Shown: positions 1 to 12,263, numbered from the stretch's first letter. The stretch is 64,000 nt of DNA from Raphanus sativus (GCF_000801105.2 NC_079517.1:14570001-14634000), one strand, 5' to 3'. Numbers and translations: made by a program. The notes: generated from the sequence alone by a model not told the origin.

Positions 1-152
1 ACTATCAAGTAATGTATTAATATGTCAAAAACAAAATTCGTTTGAATAAGAAATGTTGGTCCAAAGTCATTGACTTGGAAAGCTTATAAGCTTGAATATT
101 TGATTATGTTTAAAAACTAGTAAATGTCCAACATAAAATATGAGGTGTGAAT

Positions 153-712
153 TGTAAGCTCAAGGATTTGGAGCCTGACATGATGGTGCAATGACACACA
201 GAGAGTGTGGCTGCTGTGTTACACATGGACGAGAATGTGTAACACATCGACGAAGACAGAAGGAACTAAGACGTGATGGCGTGGAGAGTTCTCATTGGCT
301 GATCTTGTTTGGACGTGATTAACAAACTAGAAGATCCTCAGATCACAAATTGGAAGATTTGGTGATGCTGGTTTTTAGGAAAAGATATATTGCACAATTG
401 GAAACAATTGGTGGTAATAAAAAAGGGAAGTTTAGACCTAGGTTTAGGTCAAGCTTTTATCGTTGTATTCTCACAGAAACACAGACAGGGGTTTGGGGTT
501 TCAGAAGGTGAGCGATTTGTAGAGGTGATCAACAGGGGTTGGTTCACTCAAAGGATAGATTAAGAATTGGTCCGTGTCAAGCCGTGTGTGGCGTTGAGTA
601 ATTCGGATTAGACAAGTCTTTGTAAAAGATTGTTTAAGTGATTCTTAATAAAGAGATAGTTGATCTCGAATCCTCTGTGTTCTTATTGGTTTCACCTGCT
701 GTAGACTTTTCA
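153..712 (+). mobile_element. Solo LTR of an LTR retrotransposon
   Basis: The 560-bp block begins TGTAAG and ends TTTTCA (TG...CA) and is flanked by perfect 5-bp direct repeats TGAAT at 148-152 and 713-717, the signature of integrase insertion. An AATAAA-like signal lies near 647, supporting plus orientation. No internal region, primer binding site or second LTR adjoins it, so it is a solo LTR left by LTR-LTR recombination. Copia or Gypsy membership cannot be decided by eye. Confidence 0.8.
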
Positions 713-717
713 TGAAT

Positions 718-2290
718 CCTATTGTTTATATATGGAGAAGTATGAATATACTATAGTATATTTTTGAAAAGATATACCAGTTGAAATGTGTGTGCACAAA
801 ACCGAGTTAACCAAATTAAATTTGGAATTGAGTTTGAAATTTGGTCAACGGACTATAACTTTTCTTTTGTTATTGTAACCGAATTCAAATCAATTTAGTG
901 ATTGTCTTAAATTATTTAGTAATTAAAAGAAATCATAAGTATCTTTTTCTTTATATCAAAAACGTTTTTTTGACAATGTCATTGTGGTTGTTTTGACAAT
1001 GTCATAATGGTTGATTCATATTAATTACATGAATCAATGTCGTAAATTGTTTGTAGTTGTATCGTGGGACTCATTACGTTATTGAACCGTTGCACTACGG
1101 GACGTATTTTGAGTTAAGAAAAAAAATAATATCTCGTCTCTGCAGTTATATCATCATTTTTTTACTATTTGGTATAATTTTATTATTTTATTCTTTGCAA
1201 TATTCAGTAATCCGTAATTTATAAAATACGGTTCTATCAATTTGTTGGAACAAAAACAATGGGTAACAAATGCCTTGGGGGGGTGGGGTACACGACTCTG
1301 GTTTGGTGTAAGATCAGAAGATAACACTTGAAGCCTGCATTTCATTACACTTACTTCTCTCCGTCCACAGAGTGCAACGAATCTCTCTTGGAACAATAAT
1401 ATTAATAATTGGTATTCTTTGATCAAACTATAACCAGCATAAGCTTCGTTGAGAAAGACCCTACCCCTTTCTCCTTTGTTAGTAATGTAGAAGATCCTAA
1501 CATACATGGGTCTTGGACCTGACTTCGGTTTGTTCTCTAATACTTCCCCGCAAACTTAGCATCGGGTAAAAGCCAAGAGGCTGAAAATGAACCAGAAATG
1601 AAGATGACTTGAGATGAGCAAGGGTAGTTGAAGTAGGAGGCTTGTGAAGTAGGCAAATGGTTTTCTTCACCATGGAGAACAAACTTAGTGTGAGATCTAT
1701 TCAGGCCTAAACTTGGAGAGTATCACATGGCTTCACTCGGATGTTTCTTTTGAACTTGGAGAGCTTAGTTGATCTCTCTCAGAGGAATAATTGTGACCTA
1801 TTTGTCTCACTATGAATCTAGGTTTCCTTTACCTATTTCATTCTTCTAATATGTCTCATGAAGAAGATGGCTTCTCTTTCCACCTCTATCAAATGCTTGG
1901 AATCCAAGCCTATAAATGTTAGCCAGTCCACAAACTCAATCCAACACACGATACCAGCACTATTATTCTAAACCATTCAGCAATGTTCTTTTCTCAAGTT
2001 CTATCCTTTGTTCTGTCTCAGATGGAAACCAGAGATACCTTGACTATAGTGATGAAGAAGCACCTTAATACATAGACTTGGGACTTATCTTGGACGCAGC
2101 TTAGTGTTGACAGTGAAGCTCAAGTTTTGTTTCTCTGTGTCGTGACTTTTTTTGATGGTTTAGATTAGCAACGTCTCGTGGCGGTGAACACTTCTAGATC
2201 GAACGGCCTTTGCAAGTCTGGAGCTTTTGTGATAGAAAAAGACAGTGTTGAGAGGCTTTTTTGGTCAGGACAGTGTTGAGAGGATTTGTC
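718..2290. other. Intergenic sequence, no gene recognised
   Basis: AT-rich sequence. Minus-strand open stretches near 1154-1507 and 1497-1682 overlap in different frames and look like parts of one decayed coding region, but I recognise no family. Nothing else is supportable here. Confidence 0.4.
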
Positions 2291-3261
2291 TTGTGGCAGC
2301 AGGTTTTCTTTCTCAGACAAAACTCTGTTTTTTTTTTTAAAGAGATCTTCGATGTAGTCCAAGTCTAATTGTTGGCCAAGCCATCCAAGCCACCAGGATT
2401 CAACGTTGTGTCTTCTTCTGCGCTGCAATTAGTCAAAGTGACAGAGATATATAAACAGCTAAATGGTTACCTCTGAGTCTATGACTGCAAAACGACCAGA
2501 ACCGTCTTTGGATTTAATTAAAACACAAATTTTCGATCTACAAATATACCTCAGGATATGGAAAAAGGTTTCAAAAACAGCAGAAAGAGTCTCTGTCTGC
2601 ATCTTTCTTCGCTCTATAGCATCTGGTTCATAGGTAGCTCCCTTGTAATCAGCAGTAACCTGAAAAATGTCATCAATTTCAGATCAAAGAAACAGTAAGA
2701 AACGAACCAATTTAGATGTTATGGTCGGTCATAGAGTTTTCAAAACGTCAAATTTGGCAGAAAAGGGAAGTAAACTACCTCGTCTCTGATCTTGGACAAC
2801 ATTTCTCGCTTCGTTTCCTTCCTCTCATTGGCATCCTCTCTGTCACGCTTTCCGATATCCTCGTCAAAGCGTATGGACATGTACACCTAAGTACAGACAC
2901 ATCAAAGGAGAAGAGCCAACAGAGCCAAAGAGATTAAGAAAATATAACCAGACTGATCTCTGAGAATACTTCACACGCATTGTATTTGTCTTAGGATATG
3001 TTTTCAAATGAAAATATTAACTTTGTGATCTAGTTTTTTTTCATTAGGAACAAGCAGTTTTTCCAGCGAAGTGGTGCATAAATGTGTAGTTCTTAAAATG
3101 TTGAAGTAAGACCAACGGATACCTCAGTATAGTTAGGATGAAGTTGGCAATTTTAAGTTTTGACTTCATTAGCAATCAAGCGTACAGCTTGCACGGTCAG
3201 CTCTCCACCGTGCTTCCCTTCATTGGAGAAAAGAGACCTAATAGTAGAGCAACAGAGTCTC
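2290..3261 (-). pseudogene. NOC3-like pseudogene fragment (At1g79150-like)
   Basis: Three consecutive minus-strand exons with good splice borders (3123-3261, 2779-2886, 2550-2659) encode segments matching my memory of plant nucleolar complex protein 3, a ribosome biogenesis and replication factor. They include LFSNEGKHGGELTVQAVRL, RFDEDIGKRDREDANERK and RRKMQTETLSAVFETFF. A weaker match, QQLDLDYIEDLFKK, lies near 2340. Exon 3123-3261 has an in-frame TAA at 3153-3155. The N-terminal half of the protein is absent upstream, and downstream exons are degraded. NOC3 precedes the At1g79160 gene in Arabidopsis, so this is a relic at its ancestral place, not a captured piece. It is probably non-functional. 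Confidence 0.65.
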
Positions 3262-3329
3262 CTGCAAACACAAACATGCCGAACAAGTAAGTCAGATAGT
3301 GTGACCAAACAGATTCAATTGCAGAACCG

Positions 3330-3455
3330 TGTTGGAACTGTTTTTTGGACAATGGCTATGGCCAATCTTCTGGTGGCTTTTTCGAGCAACTTGATTGTGG
3401 GAATGATTAGATTTAGAATTGTTGGATATTTTGTTGTGAACATTATAATATAGTG
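3330..3455 (-). repeat. Arm of a distant inverted repeat (pairs with 5810-5935)
   Basis: On the minus strand this segment reads nearly the same as 5810-5935 on the plus strand: both share TATATTATAATGTTCACAA, the phrase CAAGTTGCTCGAAAAA and AAAAAACAGTTCCAACA. The two copies flank the Harbinger-like remnant, the foldback and the Helitron. Confidence 0.7.
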
Positions 3456-3660
3456 TAATCATATATCAAAAACGAAATTTGTTTGAATGAGTGAAAGTCT
3501 AATATGAAATTATTTGTAAAATATTTATTTTAGAAATATGAGGTGAAATCCTCTTATGTATAATACAGATACTATATCAAAGTTTAATTAAAACTTTGCA
3601 AACATTTTTTGGTGTACTAGAAAAACATATATTGTGGTTAGACCTAAATATTAGAATTAA

Positions 3661-4492
3661 GAGTATCTTCAATCCTACTCGTTTTTCTTATCTATTACTC
3701 CATTTTGGAGTTAAACTTTTTTATTTATAAAATAATCTATTGAATTTTTAAAGTTTTTAATTTTACTCAAATAATATTTAAAAATGATACAATAACATGA
3801 AAGAAAATAGGATATTCCACAGAAGATTATTTAATAATTTTACATAAATATGCATTAAATATTATTTTTTAAAACAAAACAAACATAATAAAAATAAAAT
3901 AAATGATATAATAATGAAGTCATGAATATATATATATATATATATAATTTTACATAACATGATAATTGAAGACGAGTGTGAACTTGATGCATCAATTGAA
4001 TTTGGAAGAGAAGCTCTACCTTCAGATATCAAATTGCAGAATATAAAAATGTCTCATTTCAAAATTTCTTACTAGATTTAGAAATATCAAAGATAAAGAA
4101 GCACATACTTCATTACGAAATGCATTAGTTGATTATTTGTGGAAAATAATATTTTAATACTCATTATTGAACCAACATATATATATTATCTTTTTATGAT
4201 TTCTTGTACTTTTTAATAATAATTGTTTAATTTTTAAAAAATTATATTTTAAGTAATTTTTGTAAACATAAAATAATTTGGGTTAATTGGTAAGTTTTGA
4301 TAAATATGATGTATTATTAATAATCATTAATAAAATAAAATAGAACCATTTTAAAATATATATTTTTTTGAACGAACATTTTAAAATATTATTTTTGGAG
4401 TGAAAAATATAGTAATACATTGGAGTAAAAGTTAACTCTATTTTGGTGTTGCACTATTTTAGAATAAAAATAGATAATGCATTGTAGATGCT
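3661..4492. mobile_element. PIF/Harbinger-like non-autonomous remnant
   Basis: Imperfect inverted ends (GAGTATCTTCAATCC at the left, reverse of GCATTGTAGATGCTT at the right) are bordered by TAA/TTA, as expected for Harbinger/Tourist elements. Inside, the plus strand at about 4076-4147 reads RFRNIKDKEAHTSLRNALVD, which resembles the C-terminal tail of PIF/Harbinger transposases. The rest is AT-rich. Boundaries are approximate. Confidence 0.45.
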
Positions 4493-4768
4493 TTAAATAA
4501 ATAAGATTAATCTTGTTTAGCCTTACTTTTTTATTACTAATTATTTATTTAAGTAATCGAAGCAATTGGTATCTTTTCCATACGTATTTTAAACGTCTTT
4601 GACTTGTGTCTTTGGCTAGTCTTCAAATAGTGAATTGATTCTAAATTCAATGTTGTAACATGTAACAGACAAAGAATAAAATCAGGCATGATATTATAAT
4701 TATGATATAATCAAAACCAAAATCTACATTTAGTGTTGTGTGATGCACACGTTATTTTATGAGGCTAA

Positions 4769-4775
4769 TATAAAG
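4769..4775 (+). promoter_or_regulatory. TATA-box-like motif upstream of a foldback
   Basis: TATAAAG lies about 100 bp before the long foldback at 4872-5240, with a CA start-like dinucleotide about 30 bp downstream near 4799-4801. The placement fits a Pol II promoter for a hairpin transcript; function is inferred only. Confidence 0.3.
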
Positions 4776-4871
4776 CCATGCTCTTCTCATTCTATCGATA
4801 CACAAATCCAATATATACAAAACAAAAACAGCCTTTTTCCACTCATTTTTCTTTTTCTTTTGTTTGAGAAT

Positions 4872-5240
4872 ATATCATAGTTATAAGTTCGACAGCTTTT
4901 AGACTTTTAGTTCTCAAGTACTGCGAGACTAAAGAGTTATATCCTGGAATGGTGGAATTCATAAACATATCAAACCGACGTACAACGGGCGTTTAAAACA
5001 TTAAGGAAAGAGATCTTGATTTCGACTCTGCTTCAATCATGTTTAAAGATCTATTTCCCTAATTTTTTAAACGCTCGTTGTATGTCGGTTTGATGTGTTT
5101 AAAGATCTTTTCTAGTAATCTTTTAAACGTCCACAATGCCTGTTTGATATGTTTAAGTATCTCATGATATAGCTGCATATATCTTCAATCTCATACCATT
5201 TGAGAACCAAAAGTCTGTTGAACCTATAACTATGATATGA
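4872..5240 (+). repeat. Long imperfect foldback (candidate MIRNA-like hairpin)
   Basis: The outer arms (about 4872-4916 and 5200-5238) share ATATCATAGTTATA and GTTCTCAA in inverted order. An inner segment (about 4963-5016, with AAACATATCAAACCGACGTA) has two inverted partners, one at about 5041-5100 (better match) and one at about 5101-5155. The block could therefore fold into one long hairpin or two alternatives. It contains no ORF. It could be a young MIRNA/hairpin RNA locus or a foldback MITE. Confidence 0.5.
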
Positions 5241-5243
5241 TTA

Positions 5244-5805
5244 TCTATTTTATTAAAGTAAAAAATACCTTTTTAGTTTTGTTTGGCAACATGATTTGCA
5301 GAGTTAGAAAAATTAAAATGTTGTTTGGACACAAAGATAACATCTATCTTGGATTTAGATTATGTTTTTTTTTAATTGTTACTACAAAATTGGGCTACCT
5401 TACTTAATTTGCTATTATGATCCATTTTGATAACTGAATTATTTATTGGGTCATTGTAAGTATTGGTTGTTTATTATAATTATTGGTATTTATAGTTTTA
5501 TATAATAAAAATGTAAAAATATATTTCTCTCAAACAAAATTTGTAATCCATTAATATGATAGATATGTCATTATTAATTTAAAAATTATATGGTTACAAT
5601 ATCAAATAAACAATGCAAAAAAAATATATACTAACGTTAGTATTTTTTCCGTTTTACAAGTACATTAAATACAATAACAATCATATGATAGCAAAGAACG
5701 TGGACCATACTTTATAAAATCTAATAATTTCCAATTTGATATAAGTTGATAATATTTTTACAAGTTAAAGTAAACACCCGCCCAGTCGGGCGGGTCAACA
5801 TCTAG
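5244..5805 (+). mobile_element. Non-autonomous Helitron
   Basis: The 5' end TCTATTTTATTAAAG follows an A (5243). The 3' end carries a GC-rich hairpin (CCCGCCC AGT CGGGCGGG at about 5777-5794), then CTAG at 5802-5805 followed by T (5806). This matches the A|T insertion, TC start and CTRR end of Helitrons. At 562 bp it has no Rep/helicase coding capacity. Confidence 0.8.
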
Positions 5806-5809
5806 TACT

Positions 5810-5935
5810 ATATTATAATGTTCACAATAAATAATCCAACAATTCTAAAATCTGGTCACGCCAACAACGATCAAGTTGCTCGAAAAAACCACAAGAATTT
5901 TATCATACTCCATTGTTCAAAAAACAGTTCCAACA
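5810..5935 (+). repeat. Second arm of a distant inverted repeat (pairs with 3330-3455)
   Basis: Inverted copy of 3330-3455. The Helitron 3' end abuts this copy at TACTATATTATAATG, so the Helitron landed at its edge. Confidence 0.7.
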
Positions 5936-5939
5936 AACC

Positions 5940-6470
5940 GGAATTAAACCGAAATTCTCAAATATCCGAATGGTTCTTGTATTTTTATATCTGAAATAGT
6001 CGAACCGAGAGCCAAACCGGTACCGAATATATTTAAATATTAATTATATATATACATATAGCATAATTAATATATATCTATAATTTAAACATCTATTAAA
6101 AGTATCTAAAAATATTTGAAGATAACTAATTATTATAAAATACCCAAACAATCTGAAAGTATACGGATAATTTTACCAGAAATATCTAAATCAATCCAAA
6201 ATATTCGATACTTTTATCCGAATCCTCCTAATTATTCGACATTTTACCCAAAATACCCAATAGTTTACTCGAATTATCTGAACTACCCGAAATAACCAAA
6301 CTGGAACTAGAACCAAATGAAAACCAAAATTTTCTGGGTATTTTTCGGTTCGTAGTTTTAGTATCTGAGCCAAACCCAAAACTATCTGAATCAAACCCGA
6401 ACAAAAAACAGATCAAGTAATAAATTAATTCTCGACCCCTTCCCCAACCGAACCGATATCTAAAATACCT
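5940..6470. repeat. Dispersed repeat rich in AACCGAA/ATCCGAA motifs
   Basis: Degenerate tracts of CCGAA-type motifs around an AT core, clearly homologous to 62290-62930 (shared order: ATCTATTAAAAGTATC, AATTATATATACATATA and flanking CCGAACCCGAAC). An opposite-strand relative lies at about 7400-7760. It is a multicopy element of unclear class. Confidence 0.65.
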
Positions 6471-6659
6471 AGGTCAAATTTCCAAGAAGAAAATGGACCT
6501 ATTTTTTAGTGTTCAGCTTATTATCTTAACTTTTTCCAGTAACTTTTTTAAAAACAGTAATATTAATTAATTTTAAACATAAAAATTTAGAATAGTAATA
6601 ATATCAAGATAATTTCAATATAAAATTTTAAAACTTTTAAAAATCTTTCAATATACATA

Positions 6660-6920
6660 TCTATCTTTTTTGATGATCCTAGTCTCCGGAGCCTCGAGAT
6701 AATCCGACTAACGCCAATGACCGTCCATCGGAGTTTAGCCGGAAACCCGCCGAGGCATCCAGAAGGACTGGTGATCACCCCATGTAAATCTCATCAGTGG
6801 TCACACGTTAGCCTGCTTCTCTGTATTGGGCCTGAAGATCCCTCAAGATAATCACCTCCCAGCGGCGCTCGAACCCATGACTTCCCAGGTTGAGTTTAAC
6901 CACTGGACCACTAACGTATG
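6660..6920 (-). mobile_element. tRNA-derived SINE
   Basis: Read on the minus strand, the right part has a box A-like TGGTCCAGTGGTTAAAC and, about 35 bp further, a box B-like GGGTTCGAGCG, as in tRNA-derived SINE heads. The left end, which is the 3' tail on the minus strand, is T-rich on the plus strand (TTTTTTGATG at about 6666). A short ACATAT is present at both flanks as a possible target duplication. Confidence 0.6.
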
Positions 6921-7399
6921 GTTCAGTGGTAACATATATTATGTGATAAATGATAACATATATATCATTTATTCTCTTTTTTTTTTTTTTTAACGCTGGA
7001 TAATTATGTTATTACAAATTATGAAAATATTACGATGATTTTATAGCTGACAATTTTACCAACCTTATGAGGATTCATGCCTAACTGTATCACCTGAGCC
7101 GTCTTATCGGATCTACGTTTGACGGTACTCTTTGCGCTATGATGCAGATTTCTTGTAAGTCTTATCTCCATTAATTCATATAATTCTATCTGCACTGGGA
7201 CTCAAAACTCAGACTTCTTAGTATAGAAACATTAATAAACTTTTAGTTAAACTACTGGACCAAAGATGTTTCCGCTCTCTTTTTTTTTTCTTCTTTCATG
7301 CATTTTATTTATTTTTATTTAATGATATAATTTGTTTAGATACCAAACAGTAATGGTCTACTAATATATTCACATGAAAATATGGAAAATTTTGCATTT

Positions 7400-7760
7400 T
7401 GAATATGATACCATTGTTTTTCATTTTTCATTCGGGTACCCATTCGGGTTTCGGTTCAATCCATTCGGGTTTCGGGTTTTCGGGGTCAAAGATTTCAGCC
7501 CCATTCGGATATTTCTAAATTTTGGTTCGGGTTTGGTTCGGGTTTGGTTCGGATCTTTGCGGGTTCGGTTCGGGTTCGGATAACCCATTTAAAATGTTTC
7601 TAAATTTTCAAAATTCATTATATACTTTAAATTTTCAAAATCTATAAGAAAGATAATATATTACATATAAATTTTCATAACATATATGTCAAAATACCTT
7701 AATTTAATATATAAATTGACTTTTTTAAAAAATATTTGGATAAAGAATCAATAGATATTT
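7400..7760. repeat. Dispersed TTCGGGTT-rich repeat (inverse of the 5940 repeat)
   Basis: Runs of TTCGGGTTTGGTTCGGG and an AT-rich tail mirror the CCGAACC-rich repeats at 5940-6470 and 62290-62930 on the opposite strand. Confidence 0.55.
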
Positions 7761-8276
7761 AATAATTTTGGTGTTTTCAGTATACTTTAGCTATTTCAAA
7801 AATTTACTTTTGACTATTTGCATATATTTTCCGAGTATTTTGAAAAACTTAAAGGTATCTTATATATTTTTACTATTTTTAATATACATTATATATAAAA
7901 ATAATATAAATATAAAAATAATATATATATTTCTCTCCCGAGATATCTAGGATATCATAGTCCATGGGTTGGAATCTCAACATCTGAAATCATATCAAAA
8001 TGATTTAAGTGTTAGTACATACAATTTCTGATGCCATTCGGTTATACAAGAAATAAAAGGCACTCGGCCAGTATGTAAACAATAAAGTCATATGGCTTGT
8101 GTGACCAATGCCATTCGGCTATTACACAATTAAGATCACACGGCCAGCAAAAAAATAAGAGGGCCACACTGCCAGTTTGCATTCTCATTAGAAATTTACT
8201 TTCTCGTAACTCATCCATCTCTTAATCAACTTGTTTGATTTATAAATCCCTTGAAAATAGTGGGATGGACGAGTGC

Positions 8277-8737
8277 ATGGTCTAGCCATACCATATGGTA
8301 TGCTACATCGACCCATGCGGTTTAATGGTCTAGTAGTACCATTCAGTACACTTCCTCGACCAAATAAAATGGATCATGATTTAGCTGCACTGTGGTGCGC
8401 ATCATCCATCACCAGTGATTGTGGATCACCGTGGATCATCGAGAATCATCGTGGATCACCTTGGATTACTGATCATCGTAGATCATCGCGGATCATCGAG
8501 GATCATCATGGATCATAGATCAACGCGGATCATCGTGGATGATCACCGTGGGTGAAAGTCTAGTTGCACCTGAGGGTGAACATCATCGACCATTGATTTT
8601 GTTTTATGGTCTAATTGTACTTAAGAGTATGTATCATCGACCTTTACTTCATATGGTCTAGTCATACCTATTGGTATGCATCATTGACCTAAAAGAAAAA
8701 TCATGGTGTAGCTACACTATGGTGTGCATCATCGACC
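8277..8737. repeat. Array of seven degenerate hairpin modules
   Basis: Seven modules of about 37 bp start at about 8277, 8325, 8372, 8556, 8605, 8652 and 8703. Each has a left core near TGGTCTAG, a short hairpin, and a right core near ATCATCGACC. The arms differ between modules but remain self-complementary around a loop that is mostly 4 nt: CATACC/GGTATG (twice), GTAC/GTAC, TGCAC/GTGCG, CACC/GGTG, GTACT/AGTAT, TACAC/GTGTG. Modules 3 and 4 are separated by the GATCATCG array at 8414-8548. No coding frame is evident. The array may be part of the retroelement whose LTR starts at 9270. Confidence 0.65.
8414..8548. repeat. About 10-bp tandem repeat of GGATCATCGT type
   Basis: Roughly a dozen imperfect units such as GTGGATCATC, GATCATCGCG and GATCATCGAG give a dense run of GATC sites between hairpin modules 3 and 4. 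Confidence 0.7.
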
Positions 8738-8761
8738 AAAAGATGTGGAAAACATTAACCT

Positions 8762-9028
8762 TATGTTTTGTTTGGACATATAGCGTGTCATCCTTAAAGG
8801 GGTATCACTTGTTGTCCATACAAAACGAAAGTCATGTAATCACATGCTTTATATTTTAGGGTTTAGGGTTTCTTAAAATCGGAATTAAACTTTAAGGATT
8901 AGGGTTTAAAATTCAAATCTGATTTTAGGATTAGGTTAAATATTGACCTTAAATTTTGTTTGGACATATAGCGTGTCATCCTTAAAGGGGTATCACTTGT
9001 TGTCCATACAAAACTAAAGTCATGTAAA
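8762..9028. repeat. Pair of about 78-bp direct repeats
   Basis: 8762-8839 and 8951-9028 are nearly identical (shared GACATATAGCGTGTCATCC and GGGGTATCACTTGTTGTCC). The spacer of about 110 bp is AT-rich with GGGTTTAGGGTTT motifs. Confidence 0.75.
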
Positions 9029-9269
9029 ACTATTAAGGGTTTAGGGTTTTGATTTTAAAATAAAACAAGAACTAAAATCAACCAAATCAAATAGCAAAAC
9101 CTTTTAAATCGGATTTAAGATGAAAAGAAGTTTGAAATCTGAATTGCTTGAACCACAAGTAAAGATTAGGGTTCTTGAGATCTTACCTTTAACTTTGCCG
9201 ATCTTTTCTTTGGTTCCTTTATTAGAAACTATTGATGGTTGATCTTGGAGCTGGATCGTGCTGATAACG

Positions 9270-9599
<330 letters not shown>

Positions 9600-11762
9600 A
9601 CCATATATTATACGGTTTAACAAACATAAAACATTTATTATACTTTTTATCAAAAAAAAAACATCTATTATACGTATACGAAGTAACTTTAAAAGTCACA
9701 AATTCAGAAATCTTGAATGCCAAAACTATGCTACAGCAGCAGGTGGAAACGGAACGGTCAAATATGGTCTAAGTTGAAAAACAAAAGTAAAGATTGAATA
9801 TATATAATTTTTTAAACTTTTAGACATAGTACTAAATTTAGAACTGATAATTTAAAAAAGGTCAAATATATATAAATAAAGTTATAATTTTTTAAAATAC
9901 TCTATTACATTTTAAATATAGAGCAATTTTCCTAAAAATCCATAATTAATTCGAGACGGCCTTGTATACTACGTACCAAATATTGTTGTTTTTGGTCCCA
10001 TTCTGGTTTATATAAATTTCACCATAATAAAACTCATATACTAGTCGACCGTTAAAAAAAGATCGGAAACACTGTAGTCCATGCATAATGCATATATGTT
10101 TTTTGAAAGGGCCATGCATATATAATGTTAGATCGCTTTCTATAACATATATAATATATATGATTTTTGTTGATATTGCATTTCTAAGTTTCCTACATCT
10201 TTGACGACCTTTATATAAAATAAAAGTTTACATATTGGATTTTAATATTCTTATACCAACTTAGTACATAGGCTGCAGTCGAGGGTGTTCCAATCTGGAT
10301 ATCGTTTTGTTTTTTGTTTTGGTATTTTTGTTTATAAAAATAATTACCATATTAAAACTATATTTACTTTAGTCTGGTTCAGTTTATATATCATTGGATT
10401 TTGATTTATCTTTTAAAATATTTTATGAATTTTAGTTAGATGAGATATCAGCTTTTATATAACACGGAGATATTTTAGTTTTAAATCGCCTACCTTTTTT
10501 TACTATTTAAAATAATTAGTAAATATAATAAGTCAATAATTATAATAAGTTAATAATTATAATAGTTTTTTATAGAATAAAAATGATAAATGTTACTAAT
10601 CTATAATATTATAAATAACTAAATATTAACACACATATTTGTTAACAAAAAGGGTAAAAGTTATTTTTATTTAATTTGATAAAAATAAAACACAAATTTT
10701 AACTTAAAATAAAATATTATATTAATAAAATCAATATTTTAAATATGAAAATCATATCAATAAAATAAATTATGTATATATTCTCAATTATCTTATATAA
10801 TTTAAATACAATTATATTTCTACATTTGAATTGATCGGTTTATTCGGTTTGATCGATTTATATACCAAACCATATTTGTATTCTTCGGATTTAAAAAATA
10901 GCATCTATTCGATATATTCAGTATTATCAAATGTAAACCGTAATTTTCTATTTTGGTTTGATTCAGTTTTAGTTGATTATATTTTACCGCATTGAACACT
11001 GAAGTTATTCATACGTGTGAAGATGACCTAAGCGGTTAAAATGAGGCAGCAAAGTTTTGAATGTAATGACCTTATACGATGCAAATTAAATTACATTCTT
11101 AAGCACAAGTGTAACATTAATTTTTCATATATATTTTTAACAGTAGTCCCACTTAGCGAGGCCTTTCTAAATCAAAATTTTCCGAAACACAGTTTGAATA
11201 CTATCTCTAATCCTCTTTCTCAGAAAAACACTATTTCTAATACTACTCGGTTTTTGGGTTTGTTGAAAGCATCATGCATGCAACCCACTTCATCGTTTCA
11301 TTTAGAAGTCATCAATTTTCTTAATTATAGTATATATTACCTTTTCTAGAAAACCATAACCACTCAGATAGGAGAGGTATTTGGATCCAAGTTAAGAGGT
11401 ATATATAGTGAATTAACATAATTCACTATATATATATAGTGAATTAACATAGTTAGTTGCCAATAACAAAAATGTGTTTGTTTTACCAAAAAAAAAAAAG
11501 ATGAACAAATACAACGAATGCTACAAACCTTCCAACCTTTACAAAAAAAAAGGGTTATTCAAAGTATGAAACTAGGAGTATATATGGCTAGCGGAAAAAA
11601 CCAACTAAACATCAATACAATCGTAATACAGTTAAATCATGAATTCAAGAATTCCATATTTTGTTCTAAAAAATAAAACCCCTCTGATATCTTTATCTAT
11701 CATTTACAACAATATCATCAAGACCCCAAAAACTAAAAATGTTAAAATAAAGGCCATAAGTT
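9600..11762. other. AT-rich intergenic sequence
   Basis: No coding region recognised. It contains a short palindrome at about 11401-11450 (TATATAGTGAATTAACATA followed by its inverse) and degenerate CGGTTTGAT motifs near 10840-10990. It forms the 3' flank of the At1g79160-like gene. Confidence 0.5.
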
Positions 11763-12261
11763 TCAGATTGATATGTTGAGATCAATTTTAGGCTTTTTCG
11801 TGGAAGAATTTGAAGGCAAAGGAACAGTGGTATCGCATTTCGGACATGTCGGGTTGTTCTTCATCACCAAAACGTAAGACAAACATCCGGGACATCCTGC
11901 CGCCATCGGTGAGGCAACCTCCGTCATCATGGTACGATGATGATCATCGTCCGGTGACTGCCGTTTCTTGAACGTAGCTGCATCTCTCTTCGCTCTCTCT
12001 AGAGCTGATTTCACCTTGTCCAGCGTGCAAACGCTCTGGAAACTACGCTTCGGTGGTAAGGAGAGAGGACGGTCGGAAAAGGACGACAGCTTGGTGTCGT
12101 CGAAGAGGTTTAGCAAAGGCTTCGCCTGAGAGTTGCCTGGACACTGAGGAACATTCAAATCTTGAAACGTCGGTACTGTTTGGTTGGTTGGCGACGATGA
12201 GCGTCGTTGCAAATAAACTTTCCCTGACTGTACACAAACCACAAGGATCAGTCCATCCATT

Positions 12262-12263
<2 letters not shown>

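Noticed and set aside
8414..8548. CRISPR-like array
   Set aside because: Units are about 10 bp without spacers, in a plant genome; simple tandem repeat.
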